DNA from: DATKJS01 sp964551995
GTDB taxonomy: Bacteria; Acidobacteriota; Aminicenantia; Aminicenantales; Saccharicenantaceae
Assembly (NCBI GenBank): GCA_964551995.1
Contig: CAZKFD010000008.1
Location: forward strand, 1 to 64,000
DNA length: 64,000 nt
Direction of reading: 5' to 3'
Positions 8,092-16,816 of the stretch are shown piece after piece; position 1 is the first letter of the stretch, and every line of letters begins with the position of its first letter. The position numbers were made by a program, and so were the translations under genes. The notes under the pieces are model-generated. The model did not search any database. It had not been told where the DNA came from and saw only the letters and a program-made list of their open reading frames with translations.

Positions 8092-8514
8092 CTAGGGTTT
8101 AATGGGGCACCCGGCAAGGTGCAGGGCCGTCCCGGTCAATGCCCCGGTCAAAACGCTTCCCTTGAGGCGAAATTCCATAATGTAGTAGCAAGTGTGCTTG
8201 ACCGGGACCATTCTGCGCTTCGAGTTGGCCGCCTTGACAGGATTGGCCGTGGGCAATATCCAGAAGCGCTTGAGGCGGAACGTGAGCCCGACCTTCCCCT
8301 GCCGTCGCATGCCTTCAAAAAAATCCCCGATGGCCCGGATTCCCTGGATCCTCTGGCCCCGAGGCGTCCCCAGGAGGACGTTCGGCCCGATCAGCTGGCC
8401 AATCTTCCTGATGGGCTTCCTGCCGCCTGGCCTGACCCCTTCTTGATAGAGTCTTTCAACGCTCCGGTAATGCGCTGAAATCCTCTCTTGGAAATGCCTG
8501 TCGATGTTGGTCAT
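8092..8514 (-). CDS. Conserved hypothetical protein, possibly NTF2/SnoaL-like fold
   Basis: 140 residues with no signal peptide. GGAGGGAG precedes the ATG. The pattern of an N-terminal helix, the segment GIRAIGDFFEGMRRQGKVGLTFRLKRFWILP and a late strand (HTCYYIMEFRLKG) resembles small NTF2-like proteins, but no active-site signature confirms it. It lies 60 nt downstream of the kinase gene on the same strand and may be cotranscribed with it. Its stop faces the protease gene 12 nt away. Confidence 0.6.
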   Translation of the reverse strand: MTNIDRHFQERISAHYRSVERLYQEGVRPGGRKPIRKIGQLIGPNVLLGTPRGQRIQGIRAIGDFFEGMRRQGKVGLTFRLKRFWILPTANPVKAANSKRRMVPVKHTCYYIMEFRLKGSVLTGALTGTALHLAGCPIKP

Positions 8515-8574
8515 CGACTCCCTCCTTGGCTGAATTTGTTATCTCCCTCCTCGTGGGAGGGATTTCGCTTGTGG

Positions 8575-11187
8575 TCATGTCTTTCGGCTGCCGTAGAGCC
8601 TCATGTTTCTCTGGTATTCCCGTTCCGCGCTGCTGAGAATGAACTGGAAGCGCGGATCGTCCTGGAGCCCTCTGAAAAACGGGCAGTTCTTCAGATACAC
8701 ATAGGTATAAATATAGGTCCCCAGCTTCTCGAATCCATGGTTGATGACCTCTCCGATGTTGTCCACGGCCTTGTCTTTCATGCCCAGGACCGCATAGACG
8801 AGAGAGAAGCAGGAGGACTCGAGAACCTGATCACGCCCCTTGAGAAGATCGAGAGCCGCCGTCCTTTTCCCTTGGACCGCCAGGAGAAGCGCCCGGAGGT
8901 GGAGGACCGAGGCGTTGCCGGGATCTGTCTTTGAGACGTCGGCGATTCCCGCGGCGGCCTCTTCGGGCTTCCCCGCCGTGATCAGGAGGAAGGCCTGAAG
9001 AAGCCGGAGTTCCTCGTTTTTCGGCTGCTTCGCAAGGCCGCTTATAGCATCCTTCATCGCCCCTTCGAAATCGCCTTTGTACATCCGGCAGCGGGCCAGC
9101 TGATAGACGTATTCAGCCCAGACGGGATCGATCTCGGAGGCCTTTTCAAAGAAGGGGACCGCCTGATCGTACAGCCCGATATCCCGAAGGAAAGAGGCGA
9201 AATTGAAGAGGGCCTCGGCATTCTCCGGCGCCAGCTTCACGGCCTCCCGGTAGTACCTGTCGGCGTTTGTCAGGTCCTCCCGGAAAAAATAGGTCCAGGC
9301 CAGGCCGGCGTTGGCTTCCGCCAGCTGGGGATCTATCGCATAGGCCATCTCGTAGGCCTCCTTCATCTTATCGAAGTCACCGCTGTCTCTTTTCCCTGGA
9401 GAAGAAAAGAACCGGATCTGATAAATATTGCCGATCCCGACGTACGCTTTGGCGTATTCGAGATCGCCTTTCAGGGCGGCTTCGTAATGGCCGAGTGCGG
9501 CAGCGAACTCTTGAGGATTCGCCGAATTCCGGTATTGTTTCTCGGCGTTCCAGCCGTTGAGGTAGGCCATATAGGCGTTTTGGGGGATCGCCTTCCTGCG
9601 GGGGAACGGCAAGGCTAGCCTGAGCCTGTCGGAGAGAGAGCCCGGAAGCCTGGCCTGGATGTCCGAGATCGCCGCATACTCCTCTTTCCAGGAGTCATGG
9701 ATCGCATTGTCGCGCACGCTGCTGAGCTCGGCCAGGGCCGAAAGGGATCCCTTTACGGCGTGGAGATTGAGCTCGAGGACATAGTCCACTTTCAATTCTT
9801 CGCCGATCTGTTTCAGAGGCTCTTGCGTGTCTTTATAGAACCACATCGAATGAGAGGGGATGATCCGGACGTCGGCGAGGGCGCGGCTGAGCTCGGAGAT
9901 GACGTCCTCTGTCAGGCTCTCGCGCAGGGCTTCCATCTCGGGCGGCGTTCGAACGGGAAGGACGGCGATCGAGGTTTTCCAGCCGGGTTCTTGCGGGGCC
10001 GGGTGAGGCCTCAAAAAAAGCAGGTATCCTGCGATGACGGCCGCCACGAGGACCGCGGCACGGATGACCGTGACGGCCGGGATGGAGATCACCCTCCGGA
10101 GGCGACGGGGTTTCCGGGTGACCGTTCCGGGCCTGCGGCCCGACGATAGTTCACCGCCGCTGCTTCCGGTGAGGCCATACTCCTGGGCGATACGGTCGAG
10201 CTCGGGAATGATGTCCCGGACGTCCTGGAATCGTCGGGCGGGATCCTTCTCCAGGCATTTCAGGATCAGCAGGCTCAAGCCCGCGGGCACCTGCGGGTTG
10301 ATCACACGCGGATCGGGTGGCTGCTCGATTTTCTGTTTTGTGAGGACCGCCATCGCGGTATCACCGGTGAAAGGAAGCTCGCCGGTGACCATCTGGTAGA
10401 GGACAATCCCCAGAGAATAGATATCCGACCGGTTGTCGATAGGGCCGCCGACGGCCTGCTCGGGGGACATGGATTCGGGCGTTCCCACAACCACGGCCTC
10501 GGCCGTGCCCCGCGAGGCCTCGGAACTCAGGGCAATTCCGAAATCCATGATCCGTGCGTTTCCCTGCCTGTCGATCATGATGTTCTGGGCCTTCAGGTCC
10601 CTGTGGACGATCCCGAGGCTGTGGGCTTCGGCCAGCCCGGAACAGACCTGGGCGGCGATCCGGAGCGCTTTTCCCAAGCTTAGGGGTCCCGCCCGCAGAA
10701 GAAGGCTCTTGAGGTTCTCGCCCTGAACATATTCCATAGAGATGAAATGCACCCCTTCCCTTTCCTCGAGCTCGAAGACGCGGCCGACGTTCTTATGGAC
10801 GATCTTGCGGGCCGTCTTGAGCTCTTGTCTGAAGCGGTCGAGCGTCGGTTTCCGGAAGGCGATCTCGGGATTGATGAACTTGAGCGCCACCTCTTCCTGA
10901 AGGTCTTTGTCAAAGACACGGTAGACGCAGCCCATGCCCCCCCGGCCGAGCTCCTCGATGACCTGATACCGGCCGGCGAAAACCGTGCCCGGCACAAGGA
11001 TCCCGGTGATCGATTCCATGTCGAGTGTCCTGGTCACCTCGACGGAGGAATCGGGCTGGGAGGCGGGAGCGGCGCGGCCCGAGGCTTGACGGGGCGCCGC
11101 CGGACCCGCGCCCGTGATCTTGGCACCGCAGGACAAGCAGAAAGTGGACCCTTGGGGGCAATCCGATCCGCATTCAGGACACTTCAT
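8575..11187 (-). CDS. Receptor-like Ser/Thr protein kinase with zinc ribbon, TolB-like and TPR domains
   Basis: 870 residues. An N-terminal zinc ribbon (CPECGSDCPQGSTFCLSCG, four Cys) is followed by a Hanks-type kinase (about 70-340) with the P-loop ELGRGGMGCVYRV, VALK, HRDLKAQNIM and DFG, so it is catalytically complete. A membrane helix lies at about 370-392. The outer part begins with a TolB-like segment (SIAVLPVRTPPEMEALRESLTEDV) and continues with TPR repeats to the C-terminus, such as PQLAEANAGLAWTYFFRED. This layout is common in Acidobacteria and Myxococci. It is probably a transmembrane signalling kinase; partners are unknown. Confidence 0.92.
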   Translation of the reverse strand: MKCPECGSDCPQGSTFCLSCGAKITGAGPAAPRQASGRAAPASQPDSSVEVTRTLDMESITGILVPGTVFAGRYQVIEELGRGGMGCVYRVFDKDLQEEVALKFINPEIAFRKPTLDRFRQELKTARKIVHKNVGRVFELEEREGVHFISMEYVQGENLKSLLLRAGPLSLGKALRIAAQVCSGLAEAHSLGIVHRDLKAQNIMIDRQGNARIMDFGIALSSEASRGTAEAVVVGTPESMSPEQAVGGPIDNRSDIYSLGIVLYQMVTGELPFTGDTAMAVLTKQKIEQPPDPRVINPQVPAGLSLLILKCLEKDPARRFQDVRDIIPELDRIAQEYGLTGSSGGELSSGRRPGTVTRKPRRLRRVISIPAVTVIRAAVLVAAVIAGYLLFLRPHPAPQEPGWKTSIAVLPVRTPPEMEALRESLTEDVISELSRALADVRIIPSHSMWFYKDTQEPLKQIGEELKVDYVLELNLHAVKGSLSALAELSSVRDNAIHDSWKEEYAAISDIQARLPGSLSDRLRLALPFPRRKAIPQNAYMAYLNGWNAEKQYRNSANPQEFAAALGHYEAALKGDLEYAKAYVGIGNIYQIRFFSSPGKRDSGDFDKMKEAYEMAYAIDPQLAEANAGLAWTYFFREDLTNADRYYREAVKLAPENAEALFNFASFLRDIGLYDQAVPFFEKASEIDPVWAEYVYQLARCRMYKGDFEGAMKDAISGLAKQPKNEELRLLQAFLLITAGKPEEAAAGIADVSKTDPGNASVLHLRALLLAVQGKRTAALDLLKGRDQVLESSCFSLVYAVLGMKDKAVDNIGEVINHGFEKLGTYIYTYVYLKNCPFFRGLQDDPRFQFILSSAEREYQRNMRLYGSRKT

Positions 11188-11221
11188 CGGGGAAACCCCT
11201 TTTCCACCCCTGCTGCTATTA

Positions 11222-11250
11222 AATTAACAGGGGAAGAGAGAACCTGTCAA
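11222..11250 (-). promoter_or_regulatory. Promoter of the Ser/Thr kinase gene
   Basis: TTGACA (11250-11245, minus strand) stands 17 nt before TTAATT (11227-11222). A 6-bp inverted repeat CCCCTG/CAGGGG (11207-11212 and 11228-11233) flanks the -10 and could be an operator. Confidence 0.45.
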
Positions 11251-11278
11251 CAGGAATCAGGCACCCGCCGGGAATTCC

Positions 11279-12136
11279 CTATGCTTTCTTCAGCGGCAGG
11301 ATGCCGGCCATCTCGCCGATGACGTTGACGATGTCCTTGTCCGACGGGAGGACGATCTTCGCATTGCTCTGAAGCGCCGTCTCCAGGGCCTGGAGGCGCC
11401 GGAGGACCTGGGCGTTCCCGACAAAGTACTTCTCGGCCGCCTCGTTGACCAGGCGGATGGCTTCGGCCTCGCCCTGGGCTTCGAGGATCTTGGCCTGACG
11501 CACACCGTCAGCCTTCTTGATCTCGGCCCGCCGCTCGCCATCGGCTTCGGTTTCGCGGGCCGTGGCAAAGTCGATGGCCGCGACTTTTTCGTTCTCCGCC
11601 TTGACGACCTTGTTCATCGTCTCCTGGACGTCCTTGGGCGGGTCGATCTCCTTGAGCTCGGTCCGGACGATGTCGATCCCCCACCGGGCCGTTTCCGTGG
11701 ACAGCGTCTTGAGCAGCTCCTCGTTGATCTTGCCCCGCTCGCTGTTGGCGGACTTGAGGGTCAGCGTGCCGATGATGTTGCGCAGGGTCGTCCGGGCCAG
11801 GTTGACGATCTGCCACTGGTAGTTGTTGACGTTGTACTGGGACGCCTTGACGCTCTCCTCGTCGACCTTGACCTTGAAATAGACCTGGGCGTCGACGCGG
11901 GCGTTGAGATTGTCGAAGGTGATGATCTCCTGCGGGGCGGCGTCGACCATCTGCTCGGTGATGTTGACGCTGTGCAGCGTTTCGAGAAGAGGGAAGACCC
12001 AATTGAAGCCCGGCCGGGCGAAGCGGTTGTACCGGCCAAGCCGCTCGACGAGCCCGCGGTGCGTAGGCCGGATGATACGGACGCCGGCCAGGAAAATGAC
12101 GACAACGACGATCGCAATCCATATGACTGCGGACAT
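11279..12136 (-). CDS. SPFH/Band-7 protein (stomatin/QmcA family)
   Basis: 285 residues with an N-terminal membrane helix (VIWIAIVVVVIFLAGVRII), the Band-7 domain (RGLVERLGRYNRFARPGFNWVFP near 30-50) and a long coiled-coil rich in Ala and Glu (AENEKVAAIDFATARETEADGERRAEIKKA in sections near 180-240). The length and order match QmcA-type stomatins that scaffold membrane microdomains and associate with proteases. GGAGGGTC precedes the ATG. No NfeD partner is adjacent, which is unusual for bacterial stomatins. Confidence 0.92.
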   Translation of the reverse strand: MSAVIWIAIVVVVIFLAGVRIIRPTHRGLVERLGRYNRFARPGFNWVFPLLETLHSVNITEQMVDAAPQEIITFDNLNARVDAQVYFKVKVDEESVKASQYNVNNYQWQIVNLARTTLRNIIGTLTLKSANSERGKINEELLKTLSTETARWGIDIVRTELKEIDPPKDVQETMNKVVKAENEKVAAIDFATARETEADGERRAEIKKADGVRQAKILEAQGEAEAIRLVNEAAEKYFVGNAQVLRRLQALETALQSNAKIVLPSDKDIVNVIGEMAGILPLKKA

Positions 12137-12279
12137 CTTGACCCTCCTAGAGATGAAACTTGGTTCCGGTCAGATGGTAGCGCGCGACGCCCGGCAAGTC
12201 AACGCGCCCCGGGCCGAGCCGGCCCGCGCGCTGCTCCTATTCGGACGCCGTCCGCAGGCCCGCGGGAGCGGGAAACGGC

Positions 12280-12996
12280 TCACATCTTCCAGGTGCCGGC
12301 GACGATGAGATTGGCGCCGGTGACGGAGGCGGCCTTGTCCGAAGCCAGGAAGGCCACGGCCTCGGCCACGTCTTCGTAAGTTCCGAGGCGGGACTCGGAG
12401 AGGTCGCGCGCCTGGGGCATGGCGCCGCCCTTGATCAGCCCCGGGGAGACCATGTTGACAGTGATTCCGTTCGGGGCTTCGGCGACGGCCGCAGTGCGGG
12501 TGAGGATGAGGAGGCCCGTCTTGGCGACGGCGTAGGGCGCGATCGTCGGGAAAGAGGTCAGCTGTTCGGCCCGGCTGTAGCCGATGCTGACGATCCTCCC
12601 CCACCGGCGCTTCCTCATTCCCGTCAGGGCCGCCTTGATGCAGAAATAGGAGCTCAGGAGGTTGCCCCGGAGGACACGCTCCCAGTCGGCGACCTCGAGC
12701 TGGTCCCAGGGCTTGACGAGGAACGGCCCGACGTTGTTGACGAGAACGTCGATCCGGGCGAATTTCTCCTCGACCTTCTTGACGAGACCCGCGGCCTGGG
12801 CCTTTTTCGTGAGATCGGCCCGGAAGAGGGCGCTGAGTTTGCCCTTGTCGCGGATCAGCGCGGCCAGCTCCTGGGCCTCGTCTCGGTGGGTGAAGTAATG
12901 GACGGCGACACCGGAGACTTCGTCGGCCAGGCGCAGCGCGATGGCGCGGCCCATGCCTCTGGCGGCTCCGGTGACGAGGGCGATGCGGAGGCTCAT
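12280..12996 (-). CDS. Short-chain dehydrogenase/reductase, FabG-like
   Basis: 238 residues. NAD(P)-binding motif TGAARGMG at 9-16, NNVG at about 89-92, catalytic Ser in SIGYSRAE, and YAVAK for the Tyr-Lys pair. The C-terminus ITVNMVSPGLIKGG is typical of classical SDRs. It begins 4 nt after the stop of hutH, so the two form an operon. FabG-like ketoreduction is likely, but the substrate is not given by sequence. The pairing with an ammonia-lyase recalls aryl-polyene clusters, but no ketosynthase or ACP is adjacent. Confidence 0.9.
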   Translation of the reverse strand: MSLRIALVTGAARGMGRAIALRLADEVSGVAVHYFTHRDEAQELAALIRDKGKLSALFRADLTKKAQAAGLVKKVEEKFARIDVLVNNVGPFLVKPWDQLEVADWERVLRGNLLSSYFCIKAALTGMRKRRWGRIVSIGYSRAEQLTSFPTIAPYAVAKTGLLILTRTAAVAEAPNGITVNMVSPGLIKGGAMPQARDLSESRLGTYEDVAEAVAFLASDKAASVTGANLIVAGTWKM

Positions 12997-13000
12997 CGGC

Positions 13001-14524
13001 CTATTTCAACTCCCCCACGGCGGCTTCGACGGCCTCGAGGATTTCTCCCGACTGGACGACGTCCTTGAGGCGGTTGATGTCGTCGTAGAGCGGCCGGTCC
13101 TCCTCCAGGAAGGCCACGTATTTCCGGACGACGTCGTGGGCCGCCTCGACGCCCGGGCTCGGCTTGACGGGCTTGCGGAAGTCGACGGCCTGGGCGCCGG
13201 CGATGAGCTCGATGGCCAGCACGGCCTGAGCGTTGTCGATGATCTGGCGGGTTTTGAGGGCCGTGGTCATGCCCATGCTCACGAAATCCTCCTGGTCGGC
13301 CGCGGCCGGGATGGAGCCCGTGGCCGCGGGGTGGGAGAGGACGCGGTTCTCGCAGACGAGGGCCCCGGCCGTGTACTGGGAGAGCATGAGGCCCGAGAAC
13401 ATCCCGGCGCCCTTGGTCAGGAAGGCGGGCAGGCCGCAGCTCAGGTGGGGGTTCATCAGCCGGTTGTGCCGCCTTTCGGAAAGAACGGCCGCAGTCGTTA
13501 CGGCCGTGCCCAGGAGCTCGAGGGCGAAGGCCATGGGCACTCCCTGGAAGTTCGCGCCCGTCAGGACGAGCTGCTCGTCGGGGAAGAAGACGGGATTGTC
13601 GGCGGCACCGTTGAGCTCGATCTCCATCATATAGCGGGCCCACTTGAGGGCGTCCCGGGCGGCGCCGACGACCTGAGGCGTGCTCCGGAGGCTGTAGGCG
13701 TCCTGGACCTTCTTGCCGCTCTGAGCCAGGAGCCCGCTGCCGGCCGTGATGCGGCGGATGTTCTCGGCCGACTCGAGGGCGCCCGGGTAGCCGCGCGTCT
13801 TGTGGAGACGCTCGTCGTAGGCCTTCATATTGGCGTTGAGGACCTCGAGGGTCATGGCGGCGGCGATTTCGGATATTTTGAGCCATCGGTGCGTGTCGAA
13901 GACCTCAAGCGCGCCCATGCCGGCGATGACGTTCGAGCCGTTGATCATCGCCAGCCCGTCGCGGGCGTGGAGGACGACCGGCTTGATCCCGGCCCGCTTG
14001 AGGGCTTCGGCGCCCGGCAGGCGCTCGCCCTTGTAGAAGGCCTCGCCCTCGCCCATCGGGACGAGGGCCATCTGGGCCATGGGCGAAAGGTCGCCGCAGG
14101 CCCCGACTGAGCCTTTTTCGCACATGACCGGCGTCACGCCTTTGTTGAGGAGGTCGACGAGGGTTTCGGTGACGACGAGGCGGAGGCCGGAATGGCCGTG
14201 GCAGTGGCAGTTGATCCGGCCGAGGACGGCCGCCCGGACGATCTCCTCGGGCATGGGCTTGCCGTAGCCCGCGGCATGGCTGTAGATGAGATAGCGCTGG
14301 TATTTCTCGACCTGATCCTGGGTGAGGACGACGTTGGCCAGCTCGCCGATGCCGGTGTTGACGCCGTACATGATCTCGCGCTTCTGGATCTTGTCTTCGA
14401 GAAGCGCCCGGCACTTTTCGATCCGCTTTTTCGCCTCGGGGGCCAAAGCGACGGGCTCAGCTTGCCGGGCCACCTGGACGACCTTCTCGATGGTCAGGCC
14501 GCTTCCGTTGAGAACGATAGACAT
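13001..14524 (-). CDS. hutH: Histidine ammonia-lyase family enzyme with Cys in the MIO triad
   Basis: 507 residues; deaminates an amino acid, here probably histidine to urocanate. Residue numbering matches Pseudomonas putida HAL without gaps: Tyr53 in MYGVNTGIG, His83 in YSHAAG (the position that sets His preference), and the cofactor site at 142-144. The triad that cyclises to MIO is Ala-Cys-Gly (GSVGACGDLSP) rather than Ala-Ser-Gly. VLAIELIAGAQAVDF near the C-terminus also matches HAL. The ATG at 14524 has GGAGG upstream. The SDR gene follows after 4 nt, and no hutU, hutI or hutG is present, so a histidine-use role is not confirmed by context. Confidence 0.9.
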   Translation of the reverse strand: MSIVLNGSGLTIEKVVQVARQAEPVALAPEAKKRIEKCRALLEDKIQKREIMYGVNTGIGELANVVLTQDQVEKYQRYLIYSHAAGYGKPMPEEIVRAAVLGRINCHCHGHSGLRLVVTETLVDLLNKGVTPVMCEKGSVGACGDLSPMAQMALVPMGEGEAFYKGERLPGAEALKRAGIKPVVLHARDGLAMINGSNVIAGMGALEVFDTHRWLKISEIAAAMTLEVLNANMKAYDERLHKTRGYPGALESAENIRRITAGSGLLAQSGKKVQDAYSLRSTPQVVGAARDALKWARYMMEIELNGAADNPVFFPDEQLVLTGANFQGVPMAFALELLGTAVTTAAVLSERRHNRLMNPHLSCGLPAFLTKGAGMFSGLMLSQYTAGALVCENRVLSHPAATGSIPAAADQEDFVSMGMTTALKTRQIIDNAQAVLAIELIAGAQAVDFRKPVKPSPGVEAAHDVVRKYVAFLEEDRPLYDDINRLKDVVQSGEILEAVEAAVGELK

Positions 14525-14615
14525 GATGATGCCTCCACTTGGTTGGTCTTTCGCCTTCTCCGTGTGGGGAACTAACAATTTATCGGAAGACGCCGGCAAA
14601 GGCAAGAGGGGACGG

Positions 14616-14644
14616 TTGCTTCGGGCCCCTGGCTGTGCTATAAG
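14616..14644 (+). promoter_or_regulatory. Promoter of the L-threonine dehydrogenase gene
   Basis: TTGCTT (14616-14621), 17 nt spacer, then an extended -10 TGC-TATAAG (TATAAG at 14639-14644). The leader to the ATG is about 37 nt and carries GGAGA. Confidence 0.55.
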
Positions 14645-14687
14645 TATCGCTCTAAAATGAGAAGGTCCCTCGAGCGGAGATACTCTC

Positions 14688-15659
14688 ATGCCCAACGAAA
14701 CGAAAAGGATCCTGATCACCGGCGCGGCGGGCCAGATCGGGTCGGAACTCGTCCTGGCCCTGAGAAAAAAATACGGCCCCGAAAACGTCCTCGCCACCGA
14801 TATCGCCGGGCTTGACGGGCCGCTGGCCGGGTCGGGACCGTTCGAGCGACTGGACGTCACAGACCGGGAGGCCCTCGGCGGGCTCATCAGGAAATTCCGC
14901 GTCGACACGCTCTACCATCTGGCGGCCCTCCTCTCGGCCACGGGAGAGAAGAAGCCCCAGAAGGCCTGGGATGTCAATATGACCGGGCTCTACAACATCC
15001 TCGAAGCGGGGCGCGAATTCGGCCTCGGGCGCGTTTTCTCGCCGAGCTCGATCGCCGTCTTCGGGCCGGCGACGCCCCGGGAGAACACCCCGCAGGACAC
15101 GATTCTCGACCCGAAGACCATGTACGGGGTGACGAAGGTCGCGGGGGAGCTTCTCTGCGACTATTACGTCCACAAGTACGGACTCGATGTCCGGGGCTGT
15201 CGTTACCCGGGGATCATCAGCCACGAGACCCTCCCCGGCGGCGGCACGACCGATTACGCGGTCGCGATCTTCTACGAGGCCGTCAAGCACGGACGCTACA
15301 CGTGTTTTCTCCGCGAGGACACGCGGCTGCCCATGATGTACATGCCCGACTGCTTGAAGTGCACCATGGACCTCATGGAGGCGGATTTCGGCGGCCTCAG
15401 GCACCACGCCAACTTCAACGTCACAGCCATGAGCTTCACGGCGGGCGAGCTGGCGGCGGAGATCAGGAAGCGGATGCCGTCGTTCGTCTGCGAATATCAG
15501 CCCGATTTCCGGCAGGCCATCGCCGACTCCTGGCCGGCCACGATCGACGACTCGGCCGCGCGCCGCGAGTGGGGCTGGAAGCCCGTATATGACCTCGCCC
15601 GTATGACGGGGGACATGATCGCCGCGCTCCAGGCGCGCCAAGCCGCCGGCGCCCTTTAG
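14688..15659 (+). CDS. L-threonine 3-dehydrogenase, extended-SDR type
   Basis: 323 residues. Rossmann motif TGAAGQIG at 11-18, SSIAVFGPATPRENTPQDT and YGVTK (Tyr146, Lys150). This combination is characteristic of the SDR-type NAD-dependent threonine dehydrogenases first described in cold-adapted bacteria, distinct from the zinc MDR enzyme Tdh of E. coli. It converts L-threonine to 2-amino-3-ketobutyrate, usually cleaved by Kbl to glycine and acetyl-CoA. No Kbl is next to it; the oxoamine synthase at 51 kb looks more like serine palmitoyltransferase. The stop codon lies at the edge of an AT-rich inverted-repeat element. Confidence 0.88.
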   Translation: MPNETKRILITGAAGQIGSELVLALRKKYGPENVLATDIAGLDGPLAGSGPFERLDVTDREALGGLIRKFRVDTLYHLAALLSATGEKKPQKAWDVNMTGLYNILEAGREFGLGRVFSPSSIAVFGPATPRENTPQDTILDPKTMYGVTKVAGELLCDYYVHKYGLDVRGCRYPGIISHETLPGGGTTDYAVAIFYEAVKHGRYTCFLREDTRLPMMYMPDCLKCTMDLMEADFGGLRHHANFNVTAMSFTAGELAAEIRKRMPSFVCEYQPDFRQAIADSWPATIDDSAARREWGWKPVYDLARMTGDMIAALQARQAAGAL

Positions 15660-15836
15660 GGTCGGACGGCATTATCTCATTGATAATAAATATGATTCGC
15701 TGAATAACAGCTCATTTTTGGCCATCATTCGGGGTACAAAATTAGGGAATTGCGTTTCGCTATCATAGAAGGCCAAAAATAAGGCGAAAATTAGCGTTAA
15801 TTATAATTATATCAATTAGTTATCGTGGTCCGACCC
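15659..15836. mobile_element. AT-rich element with inverted terminal repeats, possible MITE or transposon remnant
   Basis: The ends GGGTCGGAC (15659-15667) and GTCCGACCC (15828-15836) are perfect 9-bp inverted repeats. A second, inner pair ATTTTTGGCC/GGCCAAAAAT (15714-15723 and 15771-15780) is nested inside. The interior is about 35% GC against roughly 65% around it and has no coding potential. The left end touches the dehydrogenase stop codon and the right end encodes the last residues of speE. GGGTCGGAC-type ends are seen near REP-associated transposases, but no transposase is present here. Confidence 0.5.
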
Positions 15837-16695
15837 CAGTTTCCGTGCCGGCCAGCCTCTCCGCCAGGAAATTCGGCAGGGCGAATGCCGCGCGGTGGAT
15901 GCCCGCGTTGTAGTACTTTAGCCCCTGGGGGATCCTCAGCTTTTTGACGGTGAGGGGATTCACGCGGTCCGAGAGGAAATCGTAGCACCACGTCCCGACC
16001 GGATACGTGGGCACCGGGCCGAAATAGAGCCTTGCGTGACGGAACATTTTTCGGAGGAACACGCCCTTACGGGCGTGCGAATCCTGGTGGAGCATCAGCG
16101 ACCCCGCCTGGGCGGCGATGATCCCCCCCGGCTTCAGCCGCGACTTGAGCTTCCGGAAAAACGCCTCCTGGTGAAGAACCGTGGACGGCCCGACGGGATC
16201 CGACGAATCAACGAGGATGACGTCGAACCTCATGGGCGTCTTGTCGATGAAGACGTCCCCGTCGGCGACGACGAGCTCGGCCCGGGGGTCCTTGAAGTCG
16301 GCCTGGAGCCAGGGGAAGTGGACGCGGCAGGCCTCGATGACCTGGCCGTCGATCTCCACGAGCCAGGCCTTCTTCACGCGGTGCTTGAGGACTTCGCGGA
16401 GCGCGCCGCCGTCCCCGCCCCCGATGATCAGGACGTCGTCGGGCTTCGGGTGGGAGGCCAGGGCGGGGTGGACGAGCATCTCGTGGTAGCAGAATTCGTC
16501 CCGCTCCGTCGTCTGGACCAGGCCGTCGAGCAGGAGAACCCGACCGTAATCACGGTTCGAGATGATCTCGATCGTCTGGAAGCGCGATCTCCCCCGATAC
16601 AGGACCTTCTTCACGCCGAAGAAGATCCCCGAGGCCGGAGTCTGATATTCGCGGGCTTCGGTGCCGCGGGCGTTGAGCGATCTCGTCGCTTTCAT
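15820..16695 (-). CDS. speE: Polyamine aminopropyltransferase (spermidine synthase)
   Basis: 291 residues. The beta-strand N-terminal domain has QTIEIISNRDYGRVLLLDG and TERDEFCYHEML; the methyltransferase-like fold has GGGDGGALRE and DSSDPVGPS. It transfers aminopropyl from decarboxylated SAM to putrescine or a related amine. AGGAGAAG precedes the ATG. The last residues (TGVGPR) and stop are encoded within the terminal repeat of the adjacent AT-rich element, so the native C-terminus may have been changed by insertion. No speD is nearby. Confidence 0.93.
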   Translation of the reverse strand: MKATRSLNARGTEAREYQTPASGIFFGVKKVLYRGRSRFQTIEIISNRDYGRVLLLDGLVQTTERDEFCYHEMLVHPALASHPKPDDVLIIGGGDGGALREVLKHRVKKAWLVEIDGQVIEACRVHFPWLQADFKDPRAELVVADGDVFIDKTPMRFDVILVDSSDPVGPSTVLHQEAFFRKLKSRLKPGGIIAAQAGSLMLHQDSHARKGVFLRKMFRHARLYFGPVPTYPVGTWCYDFLSDRVNPLTVKKLRIPQGLKYYNAGIHRAAFALPNFLAERLAGTETGVGPR

Positions 16696-16758
16696 GGTCG
16701 CACTTCTCCTAGCTTCTTCTCGAGTACGGCCGTTCGCCGGAACAGAGCCGCAGCGCTC

Positions 16759-16767
16759 ATATTACCA
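16759..16767 (-). promoter_or_regulatory. Extended -10 promoter of speE
   Basis: On the minus strand TGG-TAATAT (16767-16759) matches an extended -10 element. No clear -35 is seen. The leader is about 57 nt. Confidence 0.35.
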
Positions 16768-16816
16768 CACAAAATGAGACTCGAGCCAGGGAGCGCCGTC
16801 ACCGCCCTGCCCGAGC

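Noticed and set aside
12280..14524. Aryl-polyene biosynthetic cluster based on ammonia-lyase plus ketoreductase
   Set aside because: No ketosynthase, ACP, thioesterase or dehydratase of that pathway is adjacent, and the lyase has the His-type selectivity residue.
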